A stretch of DNA of 26,781 bases from SIG565 sp045590755 (GCA_045590755.1 JAZNRP010000010.1:1-26781), one strand, 5' to 3'. Counted from the stretch's first letter, positions 17,001-24,813 are shown. Notes: a model not told the origin generated them from the letters alone. Numbers and translations: made by a program.

Positions 17001-20000
17001 ACTGGAAAACCGTTGTAGTAGAAGGCGAGTCAAATATAGTTGATATTAACTTTAGTGGCAACTATAGCGGCGAGTTCGATTACAGAATCGATGCAGCCCC
17101 CAGTTATACTTCTACAAGAATCCCCGGTTTTGTTCCCGTAAATCAGTTTGCACTTTGGGAAAAGATAAGAAGTGCCGGTGCAGGAACATACACATACAGA
17201 ACATACACAACCCTTGATAACGAAGTGGTTAAGAGCTTGTCTAACTATACTGTAAGCGCGGGCATTCGTGCGTTTGCCAACATGCGCGGTTCAGTTGGTA
17301 TCTTAGGTCGTGTAACAGGGCTGACTGATGGTAAGTTTGTTCCGGGCGTATCTACAAATGCGGGTTATGCAACAAGCGATAGGGGTTATGCATTAAGCGG
17401 TGCTCCGTATATAAGCACAAGCGCTTTCTATATAAAGAATGGCTCTAATGTTGCGTTGTCGGCTGGTGCTGTAAACGATTATTTCTATTCGAGTATAATG
17501 AGTAATAATGTTGCAAGCACTGCCGGTAGAACACTTGCATACCGTAAGTTTACAATCGAATATTCGGGCGATAAAGCAACATTATATGACCCGAGCGGCA
17601 ATAGCGTTACTAATTCTTGTGATGTAGCATCTGGTACAGTTGCTATCTATTCTGCCGCCCGCGATGTTGATGCAATGGGTCAGTATCTCCCGATGCCCGT
17701 GCTCGCTGACATTAAGATTACTTTAAGTAATGTTAATGTTGAGCTCTTGCCGTATGAAGCAATTACTCATACACCTGCGGCTACTCCGAAGCTTGAGTGG
17801 TACAGCAATAACGAAAACTATAGCTTCAGTGTAACTGATGACGGCAAGGTGGCAGGCTATGTGAAGGTTAATGATGACCTGCCGTTCTCACAGAAGGTTA
17901 TAATTCCGTCTTCTGTTGGCGGCATTAAGGGTAGCCTGTTAGAATACAATATGTTCTTCAATAAGGCAGCTACAAACACCTTTGGTGAAGTTATCATATC
18001 TGAAGGTATCACAGATATCAATGAAAATGCTTTCCGTTCTAACCGCTATTTAGAAGTTATCAAGCTTCCGAATTCACTTCAGAGTATCGCTAAGCAGGGC
18101 TTTGAAGGCACAAGTGTTATTGACCTTGTACTTCCGTCTTCCGTTACCACATTAGGTGTTGAGGCATTCTCGAATAGTAAGAGTATGCATACCTTAACCT
18201 TCGGTAATGAAGATACCGCTAACAAAAATATCTATAAGAGTAACTTAACAACAATCGGTGATAGTGCTTTTGCAAACGCAATTTCTCTCAAAACCGTATC
18301 GTTACCGTTCACTGTAAAGAATGTAGGCTCTAAGGCCTTCGCAGGCTGTATCAGTCTTAAGTCTATTTATATCTATAGCAAGACTACTATATTAGAAGAC
18401 GGATGCATTCCGTCAGGCACAACTATTTACGGCTACACAGGCTCAACGGCCCAAGCGTATGCAGAGGCTAATGGTAACCTGTTTGTTCCGTGGGATGCTG
18501 AAATAGATGCAGTTGTTGCCGAGTACGAAGCATACCTTGCAGCACTTGAAGCTGAGATTGAAAACAAGGCTCAGATAGAAGACACTGATGCCGAGTATGA
18601 AATTTATGCTTCTGGTGATACATATGGTGTTGCCGATGTTAAACCCGGTAATGCTGATGCAGGTAAGTATGTATTCCCGTCGGTTTACAATTATACTGAT
18701 GCTAATGGCACAATAAAGGTTAATGTTACATTCGTAAAGGCAAATGCATTTAAGCAGTCAAGCTATAAGAATAGCCTGTACAGAGTAGTTTTACCGAACG
18801 GCTATACCGAAATTCAGGCAAGTGCCTTTGCAGGCTGTACAAATCTTCGCTACATTGAATTGCCTGAAACATTGGTTTACATTCGCGAATATGCGTTTAC
18901 TAGTGGACGCAATCTTAAGAGTGTGTCAATCCCGAAAAATGTGGCTTATATTGGTCAGGGTGCATTCCAGGGTGCCGACCAGCTGAGCACATTCACATTT
19001 GCAAACTTCGATGAATCTGTTTGCTACTATATTGGCGCACAAGCCTTCAAGGGAACAGCCTTAACCGAAATCAAACTACCTGTTCATCTTAGAAGAATCG
19101 GCGACGGTGCTTTTGAAGACACTCCGCTTGCAGATATTTATATCTACAACCGTGAAGCCGTAATCGGCAAAGATGCTATTCCTGAAGGTGCCGTAATACA
19201 TGGTATTAAGGGCTCTACTGCTGAAGCCTATGCAAAGGCTAACGGCAATACCTTTATAGCCGATATCACAGATGGTTGGGATGCCGCAGTTAATAAGGTA
19301 GACCCGAACGGCACATATAAGTTTAGTATCAACGAAGATAATATGTATGTTCTTAATGGTTATACCGGAACCGGCAAACTTGTTATTCCCGGCGAAACCA
19401 GCTACACCGCAGAAGACGGCACAGTAACTAAGGGTGTAGTTGTTGCAGGTATTGATAATGATGTGTTCTATCACGCTTTGTATAAACACAACATTTTCAG
19501 TGTACAGTTCCCCGAAAGCACAGTTGTTATTGATATAATGGCATTCAGAAACTGTGCAAATATCGTTAAGATTAATATGCCGAAGTCGGTTAAGACAATC
19601 GGTGCATCTGCATTCGATGGCGCTGACATTCATGGCGAACTCGTATTTGATGTTAACTGTATTTCAATTGGTGCATCTGCATTCGCAAGCAACAATAATC
19701 TTACAGCCGTTTATATTAAGAACGCTAACTGTATGATTGGCGCTAACGCATTCCCGAGCACTACTGTTATTTATGGTGTTAAGGGCTCGGCTGCTGAAAA
19801 GTTTGCGAAAGGTAACGGCAACCAGTTTGTAGAAATTGAAGCGGGTAAATTCCCCAAGATTTCCGATTATACCGATAACGGTAACTACACATTGGTTGGT
19901 GACAACGCAGCTACCGTTGTTGAATACAAGCGCAACGACGCCACAAAGCCGTATTCTTCAAAGGTTGTATTCAAGTCTAAGATTAACGGCGCTGATATGA

Positions 20001-20716
20001 CCACTATTGCCGCTTCACTCTTCAGCAATAAGCCTTATACCATTTCGCTTGAAGCAGTGGTTATTGAAGAAGGCTACACCACAATTGGGGACAGTGCATT
20101 TGCAGGCACAAGAAGACTTCTTAGCGTTCAGCTTCCGTCAACACTTACAACCATTAATAATAATGCCTTCGCTAATAGCGGTATTTCGGGTGATATTATA
20201 ATCCCCGAAACAGTAACCAAAATCGGCGGCGGCGCATTCACCGGTTGTGACAATCTGACTACAATCACCATTACAAATCCGACAACCATTATAGGACCTA
20301 GCGCTTTCGCTGAAATAAGCGGCGGTATCATAATCCGTGGTCTTAAGGGTTCACCTGTTGAAGAGTACTGCATCAAGTACAAGAGTCAGGGCATCAGATT
20401 TGAATCAATTGGTGAGTATGTTGATCCCGATGATTCAACCGGAGAATCTGAAGATGATGGAAACAGTGAATCAGATAGTAACGATGACCTTAAGCAGAAT
20501 CAGGGCGATGTTAATGAAAATAAGATTACATTGTTCGGTGTTCAGGTAAGCGACTTAACCCTTATAATTATAATCGGTATAGGCGCTATGATGCTTCTGC
20601 TTCTCTTGGTAGGCGTTGTTATAGTAGTTGTTGTTGTTAATATGGACGATGATGATGACGATGACGACGAAGACGATGATGACGACGAAGATGAAGACGA
20701 AGATGACGAAGAATAG
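14048..20716 (+). CDS. Giant surface protein: Ig-like, lectin-like and BspA-type LRR modules, acidic tail
   Basis: This 2222-residue protein has a signal peptide (1-34, cut AFA-AP). Small Ig-like modules begin near residues 43, 413, 501 and 877, with recurring PxxPMF and a final xVYVIVN strand. Two closely similar concanavalin/LamG-like modules (about 127-401 and 586-863) are followed by a diverged one (about 964-1235). Four BspA-type leucine-rich blocks run from 1241 to about 2118, with units such as ITDINENAFRSNRYLEVIKL. Each block closes with a cap like IYGYTGSTAQAYAEANGN. A short charged helix (about 1485-1515) separates blocks 1 and 2. The C-terminus has an acidic linker, a membrane helix (2170-2197) and 23 acidic residues (2200-2222). 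The ATG at 14048 follows GGAGG (14037-14041) and opens the signal peptide; an upstream in-frame ATG at 13994 lies within the promoter. BspA-type proteins bind host or matrix ligands; adhesion or glycan binding is inferred. Confidence 0.88.
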   Translation: MKNLTKHLTKKALSVVLALAVVLSSLTVMLSAFAAPVGQVDEPYLVTDGSPAIPMFVDKVVKLSDLEVEFPDGSTKSGDELTWSVAEGTSAKLFGKMIASSEKGITKFSVSDGATTKNIYAIVNGEGEYDFALVNKNLATAGAYDASEWSYHTTGYLTNATTPYSFANNYFTPKDTINADANGTRLSMGANGIMFFPTYFRAYTWFYKSDILKDFGDYQIDVTVQHNTLGDLYGYTQNHLIARATLDEAADSTQVLKSGTTPLGLGYYITGGLHIYKLGDTAAEELTGTATTTVNTLTDASLISSSTSNPSYVWDGKNFAANTNKVRNVRYTLQGNHITYSMDGNLIFDSNETIKTSTSGTVAVDAYNTFMDGASKKGTIGFSFVATKAYLQAFKVSLVGINAETMPKMSDANFITVASNSPIIKVLVGESIDLSNYAIQFPDNSAASGADATWTLKNDAAVEKSGDSLLATERGVADFEVTYGTQSTHVYIIANKTGVANLYEISDTAPALPMFEAKMVSLDDIVVEFSNGTVALGSDAKWILKSGASAAKLGNNIRSSEAGISKFEVSYDGLTRNVYVIVNKAGDYKFNLVDKDLKGSYDQSEWSYHTTGYLTNATTPYSLPNNYFTPKDVLNAEDGVVSASRWYASANGLVFHPTYFRAYTWMYKSDILKDFGDYEINVTVKHNALGDVYGYTQNHLIARATLDETEGSNQVLAADQNPLGLGYYRTGGLHLYKLGNNAVELTGATTKTVHTLSDASLIGGSTTDPSYVWDGKNFTANNNKIRQVRYTLEGNHITYSMDGNLIFDSNEEIKTLNGTTNGTLSRDEYDAFMKDANKKGTVGFSFVATKAILQSFSVSLLGTDENNMPVMTDAQDSYTVTTNDPVIPMTAGYKLDTSTFLVSTQAGIMIGNELDWSTTAASNKLKIENGIIYAYERGVYAVTASNSETTMNMYVVVKNPDETEYVVYEKDYRDAANSTDDKVSDWKTVVVEGESNIVDINFSGNYSGEFDYRIDAAPSYTSTRIPGFVPVNQFALWEKIRSAGAGTYTYRTYTTLDNEVVKSLSNYTVSAGIRAFANMRGSVGILGRVTGLTDGKFVPGVSTNAGYATSDRGYALSGAPYISTSAFYIKNGSNVALSAGAVNDYFYSSIMSNNVASTAGRTLAYRKFTIEYSGDKATLYDPSGNSVTNSCDVASGTVAIYSAARDVDAMGQYLPMPVLADIKITLSNVNVELLPYEAITHTPAATPKLEWYSNNENYSFSVTDDGKVAGYVKVNDDLPFSQKVIIPSSVGGIKGSLLEYNMFFNKAATNTFGEVIISEGITDINENAFRSNRYLEVIKLPNSLQSIAKQGFEGTSVIDLVLPSSVTTLGVEAFSNSKSMHTLTFGNEDTANKNIYKSNLTTIGDSAFANAISLKTVSLPFTVKNVGSKAFAGCISLKSIYIYSKTTILEDGCIPSGTTIYGYTGSTAQAYAEANGNLFVPWDAEIDAVVAEYEAYLAALEAEIENKAQIEDTDAEYEIYASGDTYGVADVKPGNADAGKYVFPSVYNYTDANGTIKVNVTFVKANAFKQSSYKNSLYRVVLPNGYTEIQASAFAGCTNLRYIELPETLVYIREYAFTSGRNLKSVSIPKNVAYIGQGAFQGADQLSTFTFANFDESVCYYIGAQAFKGTALTEIKLPVHLRRIGDGAFEDTPLADIYIYNREAVIGKDAIPEGAVIHGIKGSTAEAYAKANGNTFIADITDGWDAAVNKVDPNGTYKFSINEDNMYVLNGYTGTGKLVIPGETSYTAEDGTVTKGVVVAGIDNDVFYHALYKHNIFSVQFPESTVVIDIMAFRNCANIVKINMPKSVKTIGASAFDGADIHGELVFDVNCISIGASAFASNNNLTAVYIKNANCMIGANAFPSTTVIYGVKGSAAEKFAKGNGNQFVEIEAGKFPKISDYTDNGNYTLVGDNAATVVEYKRNDATKPYSSKVVFKSKINGADMTTIAASLFSNKPYTISLEAVVIEEGYTTIGDSAFAGTRRLLSVQLPSTLTTINNNAFANSGISGDIIIPETVTKIGGGAFTGCDNLTTITITNPTTIIGPSAFAEISGGIIIRGLKGSPVEEYCIKYKSQGIRFESIGEYVDPDDSTGESEDDGNSESDSNDDLKQNQGDVNENKITLFGVQVSDLTLIIIIGIGAMMLLLLLVGVVIVVVVVNMDDDDDDDDEDDDDDEDEDEDDEE
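14427..15250 (+). repeat. Intragenic duplication, copy 1 (lectin-like module)
   Basis: This encodes about 275 residues that recur at 15804-16635. Shared stretches include SEWSYHTTGYLTNATTPYS, NNYFTPKD, GYTQNHLIARATLDE and GNHITYSMDGNLIFDSNE. Confidence 0.9.
15804..16635 (+). repeat. Intragenic duplication, copy 2 (lectin-like module)
   Basis: This is the second copy of the module at 14427-15250. A 26-base run is identical between copies in the GYLTNAT-coding stretch, while much of the rest differs at third codon positions and in loops. Confidence 0.9.
20645..20713 (+). repeat. GAY/GAA codon run encoding 23 acidic residues
   Basis: Twenty-three consecutive Asp or Glu codons (16 Asp, 7 Glu; GAC, GAT and GAA are mixed) end the LRR protein, starting two codons after its membrane helix. 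The mixed use of GAC and GAT argues against a simple slippage repeat. Confidence 0.9.
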
Positions 20717-20744
20717 TCGTTGAGTTATTAAATCCCAAAGTTTT

Positions 20745-20778
20745 AATATAGCCGCTCGTATAGGGCGGCTATATTTTT
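20745..20778 (+). terminator. Intrinsic terminator after the LRR protein gene
   Basis: AATATAGCCGC (20745-20755) pairs with GCGGCTATATT (20765-20775) around a 9-base loop and runs into five T residues ending at 20778. The next ATG is only 16 bases on, so the following gene either relies on read-through or has a promoter inside this region. Confidence 0.8.
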
Positions 20779-20793
20779 AAAAAAGGTGATAAT

Positions 20794-21801
20794 ATGAAAA
20801 AAGTATTAGTTTTAATTTTGTGTCTTATTATGGTTCTGCTTTGTTGTGGTTGTAGTGGCGGCGAAGTCACAAATGAGAATTCTGCCGAAACATCGTCAGA
20901 AGATACACCTTTTAAGCTGACGGCGGCAATGCCTATTACAGAGTTTCAAAACGATGCTGTAGTTTTGTGCTTTGGCGACAGTATAACCGAAGGAATGGGC
21001 ATGCCGGCTGAGGGTTATACCTACCCGTCGCAATTACAGGCAAATCTTAACGGACAGTATAGAGTAATTAACGCGGGTGTTAGCGGCGAAAAAATGGAAG
21101 CAATTAATTCCCGAGCTAATGCGGCCAGCTTTGTTCTTACCGACGATGTGGTATTTCCTGCAGGAGTAGACAAAGTGGCACTTAACCGCAACTTGTTTTC
21201 CTATGCAGATGGCTCGGCAATTGAGTATTTGGCGTTTGGTAATGATTTGCCACAAAACCGCGTTATTATTAATGGCGTTAAATATTCTATCGAATATAAA
21301 AAAGGCGGTGAAGACGGCCGAGACGGTACCTATACATTGGTAAGAAGCGAAAAGTCATCGGCGCTGACTCTTAAAAAAGGAACCCCCGTTAAATACGATT
21401 ATTCCGAGCAGTTTTCGTCTTGCCATGTAGCCATCGTGCTTATGGGCGCTAATGGAGGCCCACCCGTAGAAGAAAGAATTGCAGAATGTAAAAAGTTTGC
21501 AGAGTATTATAATAAGTATATAATCATTTGCCCTTTCTATGGAAATGATGATATTGAAAAATATGAAGCAGCTTTCGGCAAAAATGTAGTTAATCCGCGC
21601 AAATACGGATACGAGGAAGCGCACAAGGCCTACGACTTGGAAATTGGCAAAATGGACGAGTGGTGCATTAATAAAAAACGAATGCCAGCATCTTTCCTTT
21701 ATCAGAATAAAAAAGATGAATGCCATATGAATGAAATGGGCTATAAACTTTTGGCCGATGTTATTTATAAAAAAGGCGTAGAACTCGGTTACTGGAAGTA
21801 A
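20794..21801 (+). CDS. Lipoprotein SGNH/GDSL hydrolase (probable glycan or carbohydrate esterase)
   Basis: This 335-residue protein has a signal sequence ending LLCCGC; Cys20 is the likely lipidated residue, with a low-complexity linker to about residue 45. SGNH blocks are visible. Block I is FGDSITEG with nucleophile Ser63, block II is INAGVSGEKM, a block III-like LMGANGG carries Asn220, and the C-terminal DECH (Asp308, His311) fits the D-x-x-H catalytic pair. A region of about 100 residues between blocks II and III (about 105-205) reads as an inserted beta-rich domain (NRVIINGVKYSIEYKKGG). Family members remove acyl groups from sugars or lipids. A surface deacetylase helping glycan use is inferred from the lipoprotein signal and neighbours. 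It follows the LRR gene closely but behind a terminator. Confidence 0.85.
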   Translation: MKKVLVLILCLIMVLLCCGCSGGEVTNENSAETSSEDTPFKLTAAMPITEFQNDAVVLCFGDSITEGMGMPAEGYTYPSQLQANLNGQYRVINAGVSGEKMEAINSRANAASFVLTDDVVFPAGVDKVALNRNLFSYADGSAIEYLAFGNDLPQNRVIINGVKYSIEYKKGGEDGRDGTYTLVRSEKSSALTLKKGTPVKYDYSEQFSSCHVAIVLMGANGGPPVEERIAECKKFAEYYNKYIIICPFYGNDDIEKYEAAFGKNVVNPRKYGYEEAHKAYDLEIGKMDEWCINKKRMPASFLYQNKKDECHMNEMGYKLLADVIYKKGVELGYWK

Positions 21802-21806
21802 AAATT

Positions 21807-21862
21807 AAAAGTCAAGCAAAATTAGTAATTATTTCTATTTTTGTCTTGACTTTACTTTTTTT
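21807..21862 (+). terminator. Hairpin with T-run, probable terminator overlapping the next promoter
   Basis: AAAGTCAAG-CAAAA (21808-21821) pairs with TTTTG-T-CTTGACTTT (21839-21853) with one bulged base and a 17-base loop. A T-rich tract follows (21856-21862). The right arm contains the -35 box of the glycyl radical operon. Confidence 0.55.
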
Positions 21863-21874
21863 ATGGAATATAAT
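21846..21874 (+). promoter_or_regulatory. Promoter of the glycyl radical enzyme operon
   Basis: TTGACT at 21846-21851 and TATAAT at 21869-21874 are separated by 17 bases. GGAG (21886-21889) and the ATG at 21899 follow, giving a very short leader of about 20 bases. Confidence 0.75.
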
Positions 21875-21898
21875 ATATTTACAAAGGAGTAATGAAGT

Positions 21899-23884
21899 AT
21901 GAACGATTTATTACATTATATAGTTTCAAAACAACATCATAAATTTCGCCATACGGTTGATTGGAACTTGGCAGAAGAATATGCCGCCAAGGGATTATCG
22001 CCGGTTGAACGCATGACCGACCGTTTTGAGCGTTTAATAGCTGAAGAAACACCTGTAATTTTACCGAATGAGAAAATTTGCTTTATTCGTACAGTTTCTA
22101 ATATACCTGACTGCTTTACAGAAAAAGAGTGGGAAGAGATAAAAGCGAAGCATTATGTTCACGAGCTCGGCTATATTTCTAACCTGTCACCCGATTATGA
22201 GAATATAATCAAAATTGGTCTTCTTGAAGCGCGCAAAACTGCTGATGAGTATTCTCGCCGCAGTATTGATGCTATTATTTCTCTTGCCGACCGCTACAAA
22301 GAAGAGGCGGCGCGTCAGGGTAGAGATGATATTGTAAAGGTACTAAACCGAGTACCGCGTTACTCGGCTACAAACTTCCGTGAAGCACTGCAGTTTTTCC
22401 GTATAGTGCATTATGCTTTGTGGCTTGAGGGCAACTACCATAATACAGTTGGCAGATTTGATAAATATATGTACCCGTATTTTAAGCGTGATATGGATGC
22501 AGGTGTTTATACTAATGATACCGCACTTGAATTAGTGGAAGATTTCTTTTTATCCTTCAATAAAGACAGTGACACCTATGTTGGTGTTCAGCAGGGCGAC
22601 AATGGTCAGAGTATGGCGCTCGGCGGCATAGATGAAAACGGTAACGAAGTGTTTAACGACCTTTCAAAACTTTGCCTTAAAGCAAGTAATAATCTAAAGC
22701 TTATTGACCCGAAAATTAATCTTCGCGTTAATAAGAATACTCCTATCGAGGTTTACGAGCTTGGCACCGAGCTTACTAAAGCAGGTCTCGGTTTCCCGCA
22801 GTACAGTAACGATGATATTGTTATAAAAGGACTCACCGATTTGGGTTATGCACCCGAAGACGCGGCAAACTATACACTGGCGGCTTGTTGGGAGTTTATT
22901 ATTCCTAAAGTTGGCGCCGATGTTGCTAATATTGCGGCACTCTCATACCCGAAAATCGTTGATGATGCTTTGCACGGCAGTTTAGAAAAGTGCGAAACAT
23001 TTGATGATTTTATGGCGGACATAAAGGCAAGAATTAAAGCGGAATGCGATAATATCACTACTTCAATTAAGGATTTGTGGTTTGTGCCATCACCCTTTAT
23101 GAAGGTTATGATGTCTGTTGATGATATATCGGTAGGCGGAAAATATAATAACTTCGGTGTGCACGGAACAGGTATTGCTACGGGCGCTGATTCACTTATG
23201 GCAATCAAGAAGTATATTTTTGATAAAAAGCGCTTTACAGCAAAAGAACTTATTCGCGCAGTGGATGAAGACTTTAAAAATGACAGCGAAATGCTGGCGC
23301 TTCTTCGTTACGAAACACCCAAAATGGGTCAAAATATCGATGAAGTCGATAATCTGGCGGCTATACTGCTTGATACTTTTGCCGATGCGCTCGAGGGCAA
23401 AAAGAATTGCCGCGGCGGTATTTGGCGCGCAGGTACGGGCTCGGCCATGTTCTATCTTTGGCATGCCGCAGAAATCGGCGCTTCGCCTGACGGCAGAAGA
23501 AAAGGCGAGCCGTTTGGCACAAACTTCTCCTGCAGTATCTTTGCTAAAATACCGGGACCGATTTCGGTTATTTCTTCCTTTAGTAAACCCGACTTTTCTC
23601 GTGCAATTAACGGCGGTCCGTTAACACTTGAGTTCCACGGCGGTATGTTTAACGACCAAGATAGCATTGGTAAGGTTGCTCGTCTTGTAAAATCTTATTT
23701 TGATATGGGCGGTCATCAGCTGCAGCTTAATGCCGTTAATGCGGCGGCAATGAAGGATGCCCAGCTGCACCCCGAAAACCATACACAGTTGGTTGTTCGT
23801 ATCTGGGGCTGGAGCGCATATTTCGTAGAGCTTGATAAGGAATATCAGGACCATGTAATGATGCGTCAAGAATACACAATATGA
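21899..23884 (+). CDS. Glycyl radical enzyme of the pyruvate formate-lyase superfamily, unassigned subfamily
   Basis: This 661-residue enzyme belongs to the oxygen-sensitive glycyl radical family. The C-terminal radical loop reads RIWGWSAYF with Gly637 the predicted radical site; most relatives have RVxGYS. The active-site loop is AACWEF: Cys330 is the thiyl residue and Glu332 fills the acid/base position of the Cys-x-Glu motif of glycerol-dehydratase-like members, with Trp331 where Val or Ile is usual. Typical dehydratases and lyases are about 760-850 residues, so this one is short, mainly at the N-terminus. The next gene, overlapping by 4 bases, is its activating enzyme. The Cys-x-Glu pattern suggests an eliminating or dehydrating reaction, not the Cys-Cys of true pyruvate formate-lyase, but the substrate cannot be named. 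The start follows AAAGGAG at 21883-21889. Confidence 0.88.
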   Translation: MNDLLHYIVSKQHHKFRHTVDWNLAEEYAAKGLSPVERMTDRFERLIAEETPVILPNEKICFIRTVSNIPDCFTEKEWEEIKAKHYVHELGYISNLSPDYENIIKIGLLEARKTADEYSRRSIDAIISLADRYKEEAARQGRDDIVKVLNRVPRYSATNFREALQFFRIVHYALWLEGNYHNTVGRFDKYMYPYFKRDMDAGVYTNDTALELVEDFFLSFNKDSDTYVGVQQGDNGQSMALGGIDENGNEVFNDLSKLCLKASNNLKLIDPKINLRVNKNTPIEVYELGTELTKAGLGFPQYSNDDIVIKGLTDLGYAPEDAANYTLAACWEFIIPKVGADVANIAALSYPKIVDDALHGSLEKCETFDDFMADIKARIKAECDNITTSIKDLWFVPSPFMKVMMSVDDISVGGKYNNFGVHGTGIATGADSLMAIKKYIFDKKRFTAKELIRAVDEDFKNDSEMLALLRYETPKMGQNIDEVDNLAAILLDTFADALEGKKNCRGGIWRAGTGSAMFYLWHAAEIGASPDGRRKGEPFGTNFSCSIFAKIPGPISVISSFSKPDFSRAINGGPLTLEFHGGMFNDQDSIGKVARLVKSYFDMGGHQLQLNAVNAAAMKDAQLHPENHTQLVVRIWGWSAYFVELDKEYQDHVMMRQEYTI

Positions 23885-24693
23885 TGGGAACAGTTTTTGA
23901 TATTAAAGAAATGACGGTACACGACGGCCCAGGCAGTCGTGTCACCGTGTTTTTGAAGGGTTGCCCCTTAAGATGCTTATGGTGTCATAATCCAGAAGGT
24001 CTTTTGGCTCATCCACAGCTTATGGTTAAGGAAAATATGTGCGTTCAGTGTGGACTTTGTAAAATGGGCTGTACGCATACCGAATGTCAGCCGTTTGGCA
24101 GATGTATACACGCTTGTCCAAAAGGACTTGTCAGTATTAGTGGTATGCAAATGACAAGCGATGAATTGGCACAAAAACTAAACGGTTATGCAACTTTTTT
24201 AAACAGCGTTGGCGGTGGTGTTACCTTTTCTGGTGGTGAGCCATTAATGCAGGCCGATTTTGTTATTGAAACCGCCCAAAAGTTGCCCAATATACATAAG
24301 GCGCTGCAAACAAGCGGTTATGGAGATAATGAAAAGTTTAAAAAGGTTATAGACCAAATGGGCTATATCTTGTTTGATTTAAAATTGGCGGATGAAAACG
24401 AGCATATAAAATATACTGGCGTTTCCAACAAGCCGATACTAAAAAACTTTGAAACGCTAAAAAACAGCGGTAAAGAGTTTGTAATACGCGTGCCGCTAAT
24501 CCCAGGTATTACCGACACTAAAGAAAATCTGCAAGGAATAGCGGAATTAGCGGGAGAGAATAGGGTAGAAATAATGCGCTATAACTCTATGGCAGGCGCT
24601 AAATATCGCTCGGTAGGGCTTGAGTTTAAACTGCCCGACCTTAAATCAAATAATATAGATTTATCTATCTTTAAAAACGCAGTAATGCTTTAA
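23881..24693 (+). CDS. Glycyl radical enzyme activating enzyme (radical SAM)
   Basis: This 270-residue radical SAM protein should install the glycyl radical on the enzyme encoded just upstream. The SAM-cluster motif is GCPLRCLWC (Cys28, Cys32, Cys35), followed by the SAM-binding GGE (118-120) in VTFSGGEP. The insert after the first motif has seven cysteines (54, 57, 60, 64, 69, 75, 79). The first four form a ferredoxin-like C-x2-C-x2-C-x3-C; the remaining three are spaced unlike a normal second cluster. Many activases carry two such auxiliary [4Fe-4S] clusters with eight cysteines. The gene overlaps the enzyme gene by 4 bases (ATGA), so translation is coupled; ATG 23884 is an equally possible start one codon later. 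A terminator follows the stop. Confidence 0.9.
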   Translation: MMGTVFDIKEMTVHDGPGSRVTVFLKGCPLRCLWCHNPEGLLAHPQLMVKENMCVQCGLCKMGCTHTECQPFGRCIHACPKGLVSISGMQMTSDELAQKLNGYATFLNSVGGGVTFSGGEPLMQADFVIETAQKLPNIHKALQTSGYGDNEKFKKVIDQMGYILFDLKLADENEHIKYTGVSNKPILKNFETLKNSGKEFVIRVPLIPGITDTKENLQGIAELAGENRVEIMRYNSMAGAKYRSVGLEFKLPDLKSNNIDLSIFKNAVML

Positions 24694-24697
24694 AAAT

Positions 24698-24730
24698 AAA
24701 AATAACCATCCGTTAAAGATGGCTATTTTT
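24698..24730 (+). terminator. Intrinsic terminator after the activase gene
   Basis: AAAAATAACCATC (24698-24710) pairs with GATGGCTATTTTT (24718-24730) with one A-C mismatch and a 7-base loop. The stem ends in five T residues. Confidence 0.8.
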
Positions 24731-24784
24731 AGCCGAAAATTAAAAAAACACAATTTCAACCACTATATTTTGTGTTTTTTGCTA

Positions 24785-24813
24785 TTGACAAGGTCTAAAT
24801 CTTGTGATATACT
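24785..24813 (+). promoter_or_regulatory. Promoter of the anaerobic ribonucleotide reductase genes
   Basis: TTGACA at 24785-24790 and TATACT at 24808-24813 are separated by 17 bases. The in-frame ATG at 24804 lies between or inside the boxes and so cannot be the start. Confidence 0.8.

Noticed and set aside
19076..19633. 185-codon open frame on the minus strand inside the LRR gene
   Set aside because: It is antisense to clear LRR coding sequence, with Cys- and Ile-rich shadow composition and no domain pattern.
20720..20749. Possible promoter (TTGAGT, then TTAATA or TAATAT) for the SGNH hydrolase
   Set aside because: The match is weak and its start site would fall within the terminator hairpin; kept only as an alternative to read-through.
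23157..23624. 155-codon open frame inside the glycyl radical enzyme gene in another plus frame
   Set aside because: It overlaps conserved coding sequence, has no ribosome site and shows shadow composition.
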